From Planococcus koreensis (lineage in GTDB: Bacteria > Bacillota > Bacilli > Bacillales_A > Planococcaceae): 64,000 nt of DNA. Of the stretch, positions 54,962 through 64,000 are shown one piece after another (within the stretch, counting starts at the first letter, position 1; the number at the start of each line of letters is the position of its first letter). Made by a program: the position numbers and the translations under genes. The stretch spans positions 46,824 to 110,823 of the forward strand of contig NZ_RQII01000014.1 in assembly GCF_004761975.1 (NCBI RefSeq), given 5' to 3'. The notes under the pieces were generated by a model. That model made no database searches, was not told the DNA's origin, and saw only the letters and a list, made by a program, of their open reading frames with translations.

Positions 54962-56770
54962 ATGTCAAATCGAGTTCCTGAAGAAGTAATCGAGCAAATC
55001 CGCTCTACGGCAGATATTGTAGATATAGTCGGCGAGTACGTGCAGCTGACGAAAAGGGGGCGCAACTGGTTTGGCCTATGCCCTTTCCATGGTGAAAGCA
55101 CACCTTCATTTTCTGTAACATCCGACAAGCAGATTTTCCATTGCTTCGGTTGCGGCGCAGGCGGAAATGTTATTACATTTTTAATGGATATTGAAAATGT
55201 GACTTTCCAGGAAGCTTTGGCAAAGCTTGGCCAACGCGCAGGAATTGAAGTGGAAGTCAATGCCCCGGGCGATTCGGCACCGGCGATTTCCAAAAGCGAC
55301 AGCCAGTTGATTGTGATGCATGAATTTGCTGCTGATATGTACCATCACATCTTGCTCAATACAGAAGAAGGGCAGGCAGCATTGGATTATTTGGAGAATC
55401 GTGGATTCACCCGTGAATTGATTGAGAAATACCGCATTGGCTGGTCTCTTCCAGAGTGGAATTACATGGCTACAGCGCTGCAGCGCAAAGGCTTTAGCGA
55501 AGAGGAATTGACGGCAAGCGGATTGGCGATCCAGCGTGAGCAGGGCAATGGCTATTTTGACCGTTTTCGCGGTAGAATTATGTACCCGATCATGAACGAA
55601 AGCGGCAAAACCATCGCATTTTCGGGACGGGTCCTTGAAAACACGAAACAGGAAGCCAAGTACATGAACAGCCCGGAATCGCCCATTTTCCAAAAAAGCC
55701 AGGTTCTCTACAACGTCAACCATGCAAGAGGCGCGATACGCAAAAACCGGAAAATCGTTTTATTCGAAGGCTTTATGGATGTCATTGCGGCATCCAAAGC
55801 CGGCGTTGAAAACGGTTTGGCGACGATGGGGACATCCCTGACAGCCCAGCATATCCGTGCGATGAAGCGTTTTGCGCAGGAAGCAGTCATTTGCTTTGAC
55901 GGGGATGATGCAGGATGGGAAGCGGCGAAACGGGCCGCAATCGCCTTGAATGAAGAAAATTTCAAAGTTGAAGTAGCGGTTCTGCCAGGCAAAATGGACC
56001 CCGATGATTATGTCCGGGAAAATGGCAGCGAAGCCTTTAAAGACCAAATCATCGGCAAACCGCATGCTTTTATCGCGTTCGCGATGATGCATGCACGCAG
56101 GCACAAGAATTTTCAATATGAAAATGACTTGCTGCAATATATCCAGGAAGTGCTGCAATTGCTGGCAGGCCGTTCGTCCTCGATTGAGCGGGACTTGTAC
56201 ATTAAGCAATTGTCTAATGAGACAGGGTTGTCTGAAGAGGCGATTTTACAGCATTACCGAAAGCTTGAAAACAAATCGATTGAACGCAGCCGGCCTCCGA
56301 AAGAGCAGCCCGTCAACACCCAACCGGCGAAGCGGAGCCCTAAAAAAACGACTTCGCTGAATCGTGCAGAACGGCTATTATTCTCCCATGCATTGGCCGA
56401 TCAGCGAGTCATGGAAAAATTAGCGGCGGTCCAGTCGGGCATGCCATTTATCAGTGAAGAATACCAAGCGCTGTATGTCCAGCTCCTCGGCTTTTACGAA
56501 GAATGGGACAAAGCCGATTTCCATAAATTTTTGGAAACGCTGCAGGATCCGGAACTCCGCAAAATCGTCATGGAGACCGCAATGACCGAACGCGACCCGG
56601 AACATTCCGATGAGGAAATAAAAGACTGCATCAAGCATCTTGAAAAGCATTTGGTCGAACAGGAAATCAATCTTAAGATCCAGCAATCAAAAGAGGCGGA
56701 AAAACAGCATGATTTGAAACGTGCACTGCTTCTTGCCCAAGAAGTGATTGCTTTACGGAAATCATTGTAA
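54962..56770 (+). CDS. dnaG: DNA primase
   Basis: A 602-residue primase that makes RNA primers for replication. The N-terminal zinc ribbon uses C40, H43, C61 and C64. The TOPRIM core follows ([20 protein letters not shown] and [16 protein letters not shown]), and then the C-terminal helicase-interaction domain, joined by a basic, Pro-rich linker. It is the first gene of the classic dnaG-sigA pair. The 200 bases before it hold a weak terminator for ppsR and a TATAAT at 54832-54837 without a clear -35. Confidence 0.97.
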   Translation: MSNRVPEEVIEQIRSTADIVDIVGEYVQLTKRGRNWFGLCPFHGESTPSFSVTSDKQIFHCFGCGAGGNVITFLMDIENVTFQEALAKLGQRAGIEVEVNAPGDSAPAISKSDSQLIVMHEFAADMYHHILLNTEEGQAALDYLENRGFTRELIEKYRIGWSLPEWNYMATALQRKGFSEEELTASGLAIQREQGNGYFDRFRGRIMYPIMNESGKTIAFSGRVLENTKQEAKYMNSPESPIFQKSQVLYNVNHARGAIRKNRKIVLFEGFMDVIAASKAGVENGLATMGTSLTAQHIRAMKRFAQEAVICFDGDDAGWEAAKRAAIALNEENFKVEVAVLPGKMDPDDYVRENGSEAFKDQIIGKPHAFIAFAMMHARRHKNFQYENDLLQYIQEVLQLLAGRSSSIERDLYIKQLSNETGLSEEAILQHYRKLENKSIERSRPPKEQPVNTQPAKRSPKKTTSLNRAERLLFSHALADQRVMEKLAAVQSGMPFISEEYQALYVQLLGFYEEWDKADFHKFLETLQDPELRKIVMETAMTERDPEHSDEEIKDCIKHLEKHLVEQEINLKIQQSKEAEKQHDLKRALLLAQEVIALRKSL

Positions 56771-56804
56771 AATCAATTCCGGTTTTTTTAAAGGAGGAAG
56801 TCGT

Positions 56805-57959
56805 ATGGCTGAGAAATCAGAACACCAAAACGAAGTAGAAGCAAGCAATGTGTCATTGAGTTCAGAAGCGCCAGAAGCAACAGTCGAAGAAGCGAAAAAG
56901 CAATTAATTGAAATAGGTAAAAAAACCGGAGAACTGAATTATGAGCAGATTGCCGATAAATTAGCGGTTTTTGAAATGGAATCGGATGCAGTGGAAGAAT
57001 TCATCGACCAGCTCGAAGGCCATGGCATTGAGCTTGAACGCAAATCAGATGACGAAGAGCATTTGGACCGCCTCATGAAACCGACTGAAGACAAATTCGA
57101 CTTGAACGACTTGAGCGTTCCTCCCGGCGTCAAAATCAATGACCCGGTCAGAATGTACTTGAAGGAAATCGGGCGTGTCGACCTTTTGAAAGCCGAAGAA
57201 GAAGTCCGTCTCGCAAAATTGATTGAACAAGGCGACGAAGAAGCCAAGAAACGGTTGGCAGAAGCGAACTTGCGCCTTGTAGTCAGTATCGCAAAACGCT
57301 ATGTCGGGCGCGGCATGCTGTTCCTGGATTTGATCCAGGAAGGGAATATGGGCCTGATCAAAGCGGTGGAAAAATTCGATTACTCAAAAGGCTTTAAATT
57401 CAGTACGTACGCCACTTGGTGGATCCGCCAGGCCATCACGCGCGCGATTGCTGACCAAGCGCGGACAATCCGCATCCCGGTGCACATGGTCGAAACGATC
57501 AACAAATTGATCCGCGTCCAACGCCAATTGCTGCAGGACTTAGGCCGCGAACCTTCACCGGAAGAAATCGGAGAAGAAATGGACCTTTTGCCTGAAAAAG
57601 TCCGTGAAATCTTGAAAATCGCACAAGAACCGGTATCGCTGGAAACGCCGATCGGCGAAGAAGACGATTCACATTTGGGTGATTTCATCGAGGATTCCGA
57701 TGCGCAGTCGCCATCGGACCACGCTGCTTACGAATTATTGAAAGAACAGCTTGAAGACGTTCTGGATACTTTGACAGACCGTGAAGAAAACGTTTTGCGC
57801 CTGCGTTTCGGCCTTGACGACGGCCGCACGCGCACACTTGAAGAAGTTGGCAAAGTTTTCGGCGTCACACGCGAACGCATCCGCCAAATTGAAGCGAAAG
57901 CGCTCCGCAAATTGCGCCACCCTTCACGCAGCAAACGATTGAAAGACTTCCTGGAATAA
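56805..57959 (+). CDS. sigA: RNA polymerase primary sigma factor SigA (RpoD)
   Basis: A 384-residue housekeeping sigma factor. Region 1.1 is followed by region 1.2 ([16 protein letters not shown]), region 2 ([34 protein letters not shown]), region 3 and region 4 ([33 protein letters not shown]). ATG 56805 follows AAAGGAGGAA; upstream in-frame starts lie within the dnaG end. In the same transcription block as dnaG. Confidence 0.98.
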   Translation: MAEKSEHQNEVEASNVSLSSEAPEATVEEAKKQLIEIGKKTGELNYEQIADKLAVFEMESDAVEEFIDQLEGHGIELERKSDDEEHLDRLMKPTEDKFDLNDLSVPPGVKINDPVRMYLKEIGRVDLLKAEEEVRLAKLIEQGDEEAKKRLAEANLRLVVSIAKRYVGRGMLFLDLIQEGNMGLIKAVEKFDYSKGFKFSTYATWWIRQAITRAIADQARTIRIPVHMVETINKLIRVQRQLLQDLGREPSPEEIGEEMDLLPEKVREILKIAQEPVSLETPIGEEDDSHLGDFIEDSDAQSPSDHAAYELLKEQLEDVLDTLTDREENVLRLRFGLDDGRTRTLEEVGKVFGVTRERIRQIEAKALRKLRHPSRSKRLKDFLE

Positions 57960-57963
57960 GCCG

Positions 57964-57999
57964 AAACCGTTCCCTCTAAAAAAAGGGAACGGTTTTTTT
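57964..57999 (+). terminator. Terminator of the dnaG-sigA unit
   Basis: AAACCGTTCCCT pairs with AGGGAACGGTTT around a short A-rich loop, followed by a T-run. Confidence 0.93.
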
Positions 58000-58019
58000 G
58001 CGCTAATTTAGGTTAAAGG

Positions 58020-58049
58020 TTGAGTTTGTCTAAATTTTTCCTATATAAT
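58020..58049 (+). promoter_or_regulatory. Promoter of the acyl-CoA dehydrogenase gene
   Basis: TTGAGT (58020-58025) and a perfect TATAAT (58044-58049) are separated by 18 bp, 40 bp before the start codon. Confidence 0.65.
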
Positions 58050-58088
58050 GAATACTGAAAGCGCATACACAAAGGGGATGTAATAAAA

Positions 58089-59228
58089 ATGAATTTCGAT
58101 TTAACGCAAGAACACCAGATGATCAAAAAAGCAGTCAAGGAGTTTGCCGATAAAGTGGTCGCTCCTGGCGCCATTGAGCGCGACCGTACGAAGCAATTTC
58201 CAACAGAGATTTTCAAACAGCTGTCCGACATGGGGATGATGGGCTTGCCGTTTGATGAGAAATATGGCGGCGCAGGAGCGGATACAACGAGTTTCGCAAT
58301 TGTTACTGAAGAATTGAGCCGCGCATGCGCTTCGACAGGCATCACGTACTCGGCCCATATTTCACTTGGAGGCGCACCGCTGAATTTATTTGGCACCGAA
58401 GAACAGAAAGAAAAATACCTAACGCCGATCTGCACAGGTGAATCGTTCGGCGCGTTCGGGCTGACAGAACCGAATGCGGGATCTGACGCGGGCGGCACGG
58501 AAACGCGCGCAGTGGAAGACGGCGATGACTGGGTCATCAACGGATCGAAAGTATACATCACAAATGCTAGCCACGCCAAGCACTTGGCGATTACGGCCAT
58601 CACCGGCATGAACGACGGCAAAAAAGAAATCAGTGCAATCATCGTGCCGACGGATGCTGAAGGTTTCACGATCATCGACAATTACGATAAAATGGGCTTG
58701 AATGCATCAAACACGACGGAATTGGTGCTGGAAAACGTCCGTGTACCGAAAGAAAACCTCCTAGGCAAGCGTGGAGAAGGCTTCAGGCAGTTCCTGGTCA
58801 CATTGGACGGCGGTCGCATCGGCATCGCTGCAATGGCTGTAGGAATCGCTCAGGCGGCATTCAATAAAGCGTTGAATTATTCGAAAGAGCGCAAGCAATT
58901 CGGCAAAACATTATCGGAATTTCAGATTACACAATTTAAATTAGCGGATATGGCGATGAAAATCGAATTGGCCCGCAATATGGTCTATAAAGCGGCGTGG
59001 CTGAAAGACCAGGGGCGCCCATTCACGAAAGAGGCATCGATGGCGAAATTATATGCTTCTGAAATGGCGATGGAAGTGGCGGATGAAGCGATTCAAATCC
59101 ACGGCGGCTACGGCTATATGAAGGAATACGAAGTCGAGCGCTATATGCGCGATGCGAAATTGCTGGAAATCGGCGAAGGGACTTCCGAAGTTCAGCGCAT
59201 GGTCATCGCTCGCCAAATCGGCTGCTAA
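58089..59228 (+). CDS. Acyl-CoA dehydrogenase
   Basis: A 379-residue FAD enzyme of the acyl-CoA dehydrogenase family, with TEPNAGSDAGG (FAD/substrate loop) and QIHGGYGYMKEYEVERYMRD near the C-terminus. The catalytic Glu is expected in LLEIGEGTSEVQR, as in short-chain/butyryl-CoA enzymes. The acyl chain preference cannot be set from the sequence; short-chain is most likely. It sits alone between sigA and cccA, with its own promoter, where B. subtilis has no gene. No electron-transfer flavoprotein gene is nearby. Confidence 0.9.
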   Translation: MNFDLTQEHQMIKKAVKEFADKVVAPGAIERDRTKQFPTEIFKQLSDMGMMGLPFDEKYGGAGADTTSFAIVTEELSRACASTGITYSAHISLGGAPLNLFGTEEQKEKYLTPICTGESFGAFGLTEPNAGSDAGGTETRAVEDGDDWVINGSKVYITNASHAKHLAITAITGMNDGKKEISAIIVPTDAEGFTIIDNYDKMGLNASNTTELVLENVRVPKENLLGKRGEGFRQFLVTLDGGRIGIAAMAVGIAQAAFNKALNYSKERKQFGKTLSEFQITQFKLADMAMKIELARNMVYKAAWLKDQGRPFTKEASMAKLYASEMAMEVADEAIQIHGGYGYMKEYEVERYMRDAKLLEIGEGTSEVQRMVIARQIGC

Positions 59229-59356
59229 ATTACTGATTTTGTCACAATCTGCTAAAACTTATCCGTTAAGACTTTTCGTTTTGTAAATAATACAGTACAA
59301 TAATGAATGATACGAACACTATCATTAACGCAGAACTTGAAGAGGAGGGGTAACGG

Positions 59357-59749
59357 ATGCAAAAAAATGCAATTGTACCTTATATCTTAATCATGGCTTT
59401 CGGTATTGGTCTAATTTTCTTCTTATCATTAGAAGGCGTTGGCAACCAAGAGGAAATCGCTGAAGAACATGCAACTGAAGAAGAAGGCGGAGCTGCCGGA
59501 GAAGAAGGCGCTGAAGGCGGCGAAGAAGCTGCTGCTGAATTCGATCCTGAAGCTGTCGCACAACAAAGCTGTGTTTCTTGCCACGGTTCAAGCTATGAAG
59601 GCGGAGTAGGTCCATCATTAGTCGACACGCAACTTGACCAAGCAGGAATTGAAGAAATTTTAGTAAACGGTAAAGGCGCTATGCCAGCCGGCCTTGTTGA
59701 AGCCGAAAACGCACCAGCAATGGCTGAGTGGATTTTGACACTCGAATAG
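59357..59749 (+). CDS. cccA: Membrane-anchored cytochrome c550 (CccA-like)
   Basis: A 130-residue c-type cytochrome. One N-terminal membrane helix (about residues 7-25) is followed by an acidic Glu/Gly/Ala-rich linker (about 30-62) and the heme domain with C72-x2-C75-H76 (QSCVSCHGS) and the likely axial Met at M109 (GKGAMPAG). It carries electrons to the terminal oxidase on the outer face of the membrane. ATG 59357 follows GAGGAGGGG. B. subtilis cccA is likewise just after sigA. Confidence 0.93.
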   Translation: MQKNAIVPYILIMAFGIGLIFFLSLEGVGNQEEIAEEHATEEEGGAAGEEGAEGGEEAAAEFDPEAVAQQSCVSCHGSSYEGGVGPSLVDTQLDQAGIEEILVNGKGAMPAGLVEAENAPAMAEWILTLE

Positions 59750-59754
59750 TATTG

Positions 59755-59787
59755 AAAACCCTTAGTTCTTTGAGCTAAGGGTTTTTC
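59755..59787 (+). terminator. Terminator after cccA
   Basis: AAACCCTTAG pairs with CTAAGGGTTT around a 9-nt loop, followed by T residues. Confidence 0.9.
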
Positions 59788-59824
59788 TTTCATTGTTCAG
59801 CTTATTTCAGTTAGGAGGCATTAC

Positions 59825-60538
59825 ATGAACGCTCAACAATTATCATACCGGCTTGGCCGGGTCGCAAGCCACGTACCGGAAGGCGCAATTGTTGCCGATA
59901 TCGGCAGCGACCACGCGTATTTGCCGTGTTATTTAGTGGCAGAAGGGCTCGCGGAAAGGGCCATAGCGGGAGAAGTGGTGAAAGGGCCTTTCGAGTCAGC
60001 GAAAAAACAAGTCCGGCAGGAAGGCCTGGAAGACCGGATTACGGTACGGCTTGCCAGCGGCCTGGCGGCAATTGAGCCTGTTGACGGCGTGACGGCGATT
60101 ACGATTGCCGGCATGGGCGGCCCGTTGATCGCATCGATTCTGGAACAGGACAAAGCACGTCTCGAAGGCGTCCAGCGTCTGATCCTGCAGCCCAATGTCC
60201 ATGCAAAAGCGATCCGCGAATGGGCGGCAGCAAATGGCTGGCACATCGTCAACGAAGAAATTTTGGAAGAAAACAGCAAGATTTATGAAATCATTGTGCT
60301 GGAACCTGCAGGAAAAGCTGTAGAGTTCGAGGAGAAAGAGCTGCTTTTTGGACCGGTGCTCATGGCACAGCGTTCGGACGTTTTCCACACAAAATGGCAG
60401 CGCGAAATGTCGCAATGGCAAAAGATTGTCGCGTCGATGGATGCGAACGCCGAAGCTGCCGATATTGGGGAGAAGAAGCAGGAATTGGCACAAAAAATAA
60501 AACTGGTTGAAGAGGTGCTGAATGGTGAAATTTCCTAA
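59825..60538 (+). CDS. trmK: tRNA (adenine22-N1)-methyltransferase TrmK
   Basis: A 237-residue SAM-dependent enzyme that methylates A22 of tRNA. It has SRLxxV-like RLGRVASHVPEGA at the start, then VADIGSDHAYLPCYLV (SAM motif) and AITIAGMGGPLIASIL, and a C-terminal coiled coil. ATG 59825 follows TAGGAGG. It overlaps yqfO by 17 bases, as in Bacillus (yqfN-yqfO). Confidence 0.94.
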   Translation: MNAQQLSYRLGRVASHVPEGAIVADIGSDHAYLPCYLVAEGLAERAIAGEVVKGPFESAKKQVRQEGLEDRITVRLASGLAAIEPVDGVTAITIAGMGGPLIASILEQDKARLEGVQRLILQPNVHAKAIREWAAANGWHIVNEEILEENSKIYEIIVLEPAGKAVEFEEKELLFGPVLMAQRSDVFHTKWQREMSQWQKIVASMDANAEAADIGEKKQELAQKIKLVEEVLNGEIS

Positions 60539-61634
60539 CGGACAGCAAATCATCGAAGAGTTTGAAAAATGGTCGCCGAAATATTTGGCGATGGAAGACG
60601 ACCCGGTCGGCTTGCACGTCGGCACATTGAACAAGAAAATCGAACGGGTTTTGGTGACACTTGATGTCAACGAAGCGGTCGTCGATGAAGCCATCGAAAA
60701 AAGGGCATCGCTGATCATCGCGCACCATCCGCCGATATACCGCCCGTTGAAAAACCTGCAGACGGATTTCCCGCAAGGGCGCTTGATGGAAAAGCTCATC
60801 AAGCATGATATTGCCGTCTATGCCGCGCACACCAATCTTGACGTTGCACAAGGCGGCGTCAACGATTTGCTGGCGGACGCACTCGGCCTTCAGGATACAT
60901 CCGTAATGGTGCAGACCTACGAAGCGGAATTGGTGAAAATCGCCGTCTTCGTTCCGGAAAGCCACGAAGACCAAGTGCGTGAAGCATTAGGCAAAGCAGG
61001 CGCAGGCGCGATCGGCGATTACGAATTCTGCAGCTACACTTTATCGGGCACGGGGCGTTTCCGTCCTACGCAAGGCGCGGATCCGTTTATCGGCGAAGCC
61101 GGCAAGATGGAAAAGACGGCCGAATCGAAAATCGAAGTGGTCATCCGGAAACAGGAAAAAGACCGCGCCATCAAGGCGATGATTGCTGCACATCCTTACG
61201 AGGAAGTGGCATACGATGTGTTCACCCTTGAAAACAAGGAATTGCCGATGGGCCTCGGACGTGTCGGCACGCTCGAAACCGGCATGTCATTGGAGGACTT
61301 TGCGGAATTCGTCAAACAACGGCTCGACGTTCCTGCCGTGCGCGTCGTCGGGGATTTCGCGAAACCGGTCAAGAAAGTTGCTGTGCTAGGCGGCGATGGC
61401 AATAAATACATCACCGCTGCGAAACGCGCGGGAGCGGATGTTTATGTGACGGGGGACCTTTACTTCCACGTCGCCCAAGATGCGGAAGCGATCGGCCTTG
61501 CCGTTGTCGACCCAGGCCATCATGTGGAAAAAGTGATGATCCAAGGGGTAGTGGATTATATGGCACAACATAGCGGCTTGAATTGCACATTCCTGGCGTC
61601 GGAAACCAATACCGAACCGTTCCGTTTCAAATAA
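60522..61634 (+). CDS. yqfO: Nif3-like dinuclear metal centre hexameric protein (YqfO)
   Basis: A 370-residue Nif3/DUF34 protein with an inserted PII-like (CutA-type) domain at about residues 125-235, the usual Firmicute architecture. Metal-ligand segments include LIIAHHPPIY near the N-terminus and YVTGDLYFHVAQDAEA and VDPGHHVEK near the C-terminus. It is often labelled as GTP cyclohydrolase 1 type 2 without proof. The gene starts inside trmK with GAGGTG just upstream. The function remains open. Confidence 0.92.
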   Translation: MVKFPNGQQIIEEFEKWSPKYLAMEDDPVGLHVGTLNKKIERVLVTLDVNEAVVDEAIEKRASLIIAHHPPIYRPLKNLQTDFPQGRLMEKLIKHDIAVYAAHTNLDVAQGGVNDLLADALGLQDTSVMVQTYEAELVKIAVFVPESHEDQVREALGKAGAGAIGDYEFCSYTLSGTGRFRPTQGADPFIGEAGKMEKTAESKIEVVIRKQEKDRAIKAMIAAHPYEEVAYDVFTLENKELPMGLGRVGTLETGMSLEDFAEFVKQRLDVPAVRVVGDFAKPVKKVAVLGGDGNKYITAAKRAGADVYVTGDLYFHVAQDAEAIGLAVVDPGHHVEKVMIQGVVDYMAQHSGLNCTFLASETNTEPFRFK

Positions 61635-61649
61635 ATCCGTGCACGATAA

Positions 61650-61684
61650 AAAAGACACGCTCCGATGGGGGGCGTGTCTTTTTG
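61650..61684. terminator. Bidirectional terminator between yqfO and ispH
   Basis: AAAGACACGCTCC pairs with GGGGGCGTGTCTTT around a 4-nt loop, with A and T tracts on either side; both convergent genes can use it. Confidence 0.9.
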
Positions 61685-61696
61685 CTGTTTATGAGT

Positions 61697-62677
61697 TTAT
61701 TCGCCGACCGGGTATGGTTCGATGCGGTCAGACGGTTTCGGGTGCTTGATTTTCGGTAAAATTTTGTTCAGCGGAACAGAACGTGCCAAATCGTGCGTCG
61801 ACGGATCTTCCGGATCGTATTTATCCAAGAACACCATCACTTCTTTGACAATCGGCGTTGGCGTTGAAGCGCCGGCTGTGACCCCGACAGTTTCAATGCC
61901 TTGCAGCCAGTCCAGATTCAGTTCGGACAAATCGGAAATGCGGTATGCCGGTGTGCCGGCAATGTCTTGTGATACTTGCGCCAAGCGGTTCGAGTTATTG
62001 CTCATCGGGTCGCCGATGACAATCAGCAAGTCGGCGTCGACTGCTTGTGTCGCGACCGCTTCCTGCCGGACTTGGGTCGCCAGGCAAATCTCTTTATGGA
62101 CTTCGGAATGCGGGAATTTCTCTTTCAGGCGTTCCATCAATTCCACAACATCCCATTGGCTCATCGTCGTCTGGTTCGTAACGATGATCTTGTCGGAATT
62201 CAGCTCAAGTTCATTGACATCTTCGACAGTTTCTACAAGGTGAACGAGGTCCGGTGCGACGCCGATTGCGCCTTCCGGTTCCGGATGACCGCTTTTGCCA
62301 ATGTAAATGATGTGGTAGCCTTCAGCCGTTTTTTCACGGATCAGGTCATGCGTCACGGTGACATCCGGGCAAGTGGCGTCAATCGATACGAGGCCTTTGC
62401 GTTTAGCCAGTTCACGCACTTGCGGCGAAACGCCGTGTGCGGTGAAAATGACCGTGCCTGTTTCCACTTTCTCCAAAATTTCGAGCCGGTTTTTACCGTC
62501 AAGCGTGATGATGCCGTCTTGTTCGAAAGCGTCGGTGACGTGTTTATTGTGGACGATCATTCCCAGTATATAGATCGGGCGTGGCAAGGTTTCATCCATT
62601 GCCGCATTTTTCGCAATGACCATTGCATCCACTACTCCGTAGCAATAGCCCCTTGGCGATATTTTCATTACTTTCAT
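61697..62677 (-). CDS. ispH: 4-hydroxy-3-methylbut-2-enyl diphosphate reductase
   Basis: A 326-residue iron-sulfur enzyme, the last step of the MEP isoprenoid pathway. The cluster cysteines are C12 ([10 protein letters not shown]), C103 (DATCPDVT) and C198 (KEICLATQ), spaced as in E. coli. The C-terminus is a little longer than usual and Pro/Lys-rich. Reads toward yqfO with a shared terminator and is divergent from cshB. ATG 62677 has AAAGGAG upstream. Confidence 0.96.
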   Translation of the reverse strand: MKVMKISPRGYCYGVVDAMVIAKNAAMDETLPRPIYILGMIVHNKHVTDAFEQDGIITLDGKNRLEILEKVETGTVIFTAHGVSPQVRELAKRKGLVSIDATCPDVTVTHDLIREKTAEGYHIIYIGKSGHPEPEGAIGVAPDLVHLVETVEDVNELELNSDKIIVTNQTTMSQWDVVELMERLKEKFPHSEVHKEICLATQVRQEAVATQAVDADLLIVIGDPMSNNSNRLAQVSQDIAGTPAYRISDLSELNLDWLQGIETVGVTAGASTPTPIVKEVMVFLDKYDPEDPSTHDLARSVPLNKILPKIKHPKPSDRIEPYPVGE

Positions 62678-62743
62678 AACCGCACTCCTTTCAAAATCAT
62701 ATCTTCATTATAACGGAGACGGCGCGGCTTTACAAAAGTTGCA

Positions 62744-62772
62744 TTACGGAAAAAGTGATTTTGTGCTATAAT
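62744..62772 (+). promoter_or_regulatory. Candidate promoter of cshB
   Basis: TTACGG (62744-62749) and a perfect TATAAT (62767-62772) are separated by 17 bp, 30 bp before the start codon. Confidence 0.6.
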
Positions 62773-62802
62773 GTCAAGAGCATAAGGAGGGGATTCAATC
62801 CC

Positions 62803-64000
62803 ATGACAAAATTTAGTGATTACAACTTGAAGCCGTTTATACTAGAAGCGGTAGAAAAACTAGGCTTTAAAGAGCCGACGCCAATCCAAAAAGAAATAAT
62901 GCCCCATATATTGAAAGGCACGAGCGCTATTGGACAATCCCATACAGGGACAGGCAAAACTCATAGTTTCATCATTCCGATCGCTGAAAGGATCGATACA
63001 AGCCGCCACGAAGTGCAGGCGGTTATTTGTGCGCCGACACGCGAATTGGGGACGCAGATCTACAATGAAATGATGAAGCTCGTCGAAGGCTCCGACATCG
63101 AAGTGAAGAGCTTTATCGGCGGTACAGACAAGCAGCGTTCAATCAATAAACTGAAGACGCAGCCGCATATCGTCATCGGGACACCGGGGCGTTTGAGAGA
63201 CTTAGTGAAAGAAAATGCATTATTGGTCCACACAGGCAAAATCCTGGTAGTCGACGAAGCGGATCTGGCCTTCGATCTTGGCTTTATCGAGGAAATCGAC
63301 CAAGTGGCGGGCAAAATGCAGGAACACCTGGAGATGTATGTCTTCTCTGCGACGATTCCTGAAAAGCTGAAGCCGTTTTTGAAAAAATACATGGAATCAC
63401 CAGTCCATATTAAAATCGGCGACAAGCGCCCGACTGCAGAAGGATTGGATTTTTACCTGATTCCTGCCCGCAGCAAGCGCAAAGTTGAACGGTTGAAAGA
63501 AATCATGGGAATCATCAATCCTTATTTGGCAATCATTTTCGTCAATACGAAAACCAATGCGGATTATGTCGCTGAAGAACTGGGCAAAGCTGGAATCCGC
63601 GTCGGCCGTGTGCACGGCGATTTAGCTCCACGCGAACGGGTGAAAATGATGAAACAAGTCCGTGACTTGGAGTATCAATACATCGTAGCGACGGATTTGG
63701 CTGCGCGCGGCATTGATATCCAAGGCGTCAGCCATGTCATCAACTATGAATTGCCGGAAGATCTTGAGTTCTTCATCCACCGTGTCGGACGTACCGCACG
63801 CGCTGGCATGAAAGGTTTGGCCATCACGATTTTCAACCCGGAAGAAGAAGATGCAATCGTCCGCGTCGAAAAAATGGGCATTCCGTTCCAGCAAAAAGAC
63901 ATCGTCAAAGGCGAATTCGTTGATTTGAAAGACCGCCACAGCCGTAAAAACCGTGTCCGGACAGCAGATGCAGCGGATGCGAAAGCGAAATCGATGGTCC
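62803..64000 (+). CDS. cshB: DEAD-box RNA helicase CshB (YqfR), 3' end outside the window
   Basis: At least 399 codons, still open at the window edge. Q motif KEPTPIQKE, Walker A SHTGTGKT, PTRELG, GTPGRL, the DEAD box proper VVDEADLAF, SAT, and in the second domain VHGDLAPRERV, ATDLAARGIDI and HRVGRTARAG are all visible. CshB works in RNA metabolism and cold adaptation in B. subtilis. ATG 62803 follows AAGGAGGGG. The usual C-terminal basic tail is starting (DRHSRKNRVR) where the window stops. Confidence 0.95.
   Translation, partial: MTKFSDYNLKPFILEAVEKLGFKEPTPIQKEIMPHILKGTSAIGQSHTGTGKTHSFIIPIAERIDTSRHEVQAVICAPTRELGTQIYNEMMKLVEGSDIEVKSFIGGTDKQRSINKLKTQPHIVIGTPGRLRDLVKENALLVHTGKILVVDEADLAFDLGFIEEIDQVAGKMQEHLEMYVFSATIPEKLKPFLKKYMESPVHIKIGDKRPTAEGLDFYLIPARSKRKVERLKEIMGIINPYLAIIFVNTKTNADYVAEELGKAGIRVGRVHGDLAPRERVKMMKQVRDLEYQYIVATDLAARGIDIQGVSHVINYELPEDLEFFIHRVGRTARAGMKGLAITIFNPEEEDAIVRVEKMGIPFQQKDIVKGEFVDLKDRHSRKNRVRTADAADAKAKSMV

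Overview
The window looks like a chromosomal segment of a low-to-moderate GC Gram-positive bacterium of the family Planococcaceae (Planococcus/Planomicrobium-like). Gene content and order follow the Bacillus subtilis yrvM-to-yqfR backbone almost gene for gene, yet the sporulation genes that sit inside the same blocks in B. subtilis are absent: no gpr or spoIIP between rpsT and lepA, and no yqfC or yqfD between yqfB and phoH. The organism assignment is inferred from synteny and protein character, not from a database search.

Layout. 1-7.6 kb: end of tcdA, convergent rarA, then cymR-iscS-mnmA-yrrB-recD2 (cysteine/sulfur regulation, tRNA thiolation, DNA repair). 7.6-16.6 kb: alaS behind a T-box, yrzL, a ruvX reading frame broken by an in-frame TGA, yrzB, mltG, an O-methyltransferase, udk, greA, yrrS, mtnN. 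16.6-18 kb: phosphatidylethanolamine synthesis (pssA and psd, divergent). 18-23 kb: a tightly overlapping operon yqeG-yqeH-aroE-yhbY-nadD-yqeK-rsfS-yqeM (ribosome assembly, NAD and aromatic synthesis). 23-26.7 kb: competence genes comEA, comEB, comEC, two of which lack an ordinary start codon. 26.8-28.9 kb: two accessory genes in AT-richer DNA. 29-34.4 kb: yqzM, holA, rpsT, lepA, then about 600 non-coding bases packed with hairpins, then hemW. 34.5-41 kb: heat-shock operon hrcA-grpE-dnaK-dnaJ behind a perfect CIRCE operator, followed by prmA and rsmE. 41-51 kb: deoC, rpsU, an nfeD-floA-yqfB operon with a sigma-W-type promoter, phoH-pgpH-ybeY-dgkA-cdd-era-recO. 51-64 kb: glyS (reverse strand, T-box), ccpN, ppsR, dnaG, sigA, an acyl-CoA dehydrogenase, cccA, trmK, yqfO, ispH (reverse) and the start of the cshB helicase gene, which runs off the window.

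Most genes are housekeeping. The observations most worth checking are the non-coding hairpin cluster at 32.7-33.2 kb, where two units share a nearly identical 20-nt loop and keep a stem pair by a compensatory change; three intergenic arrays of degenerate 20-21-bp tandem repeats that seem to be one family; the interrupted ruvX frame; and the start-codon problems of comEA and comEC. No tRNA, rRNA, insertion sequence, prophage or CRISPR array was seen.
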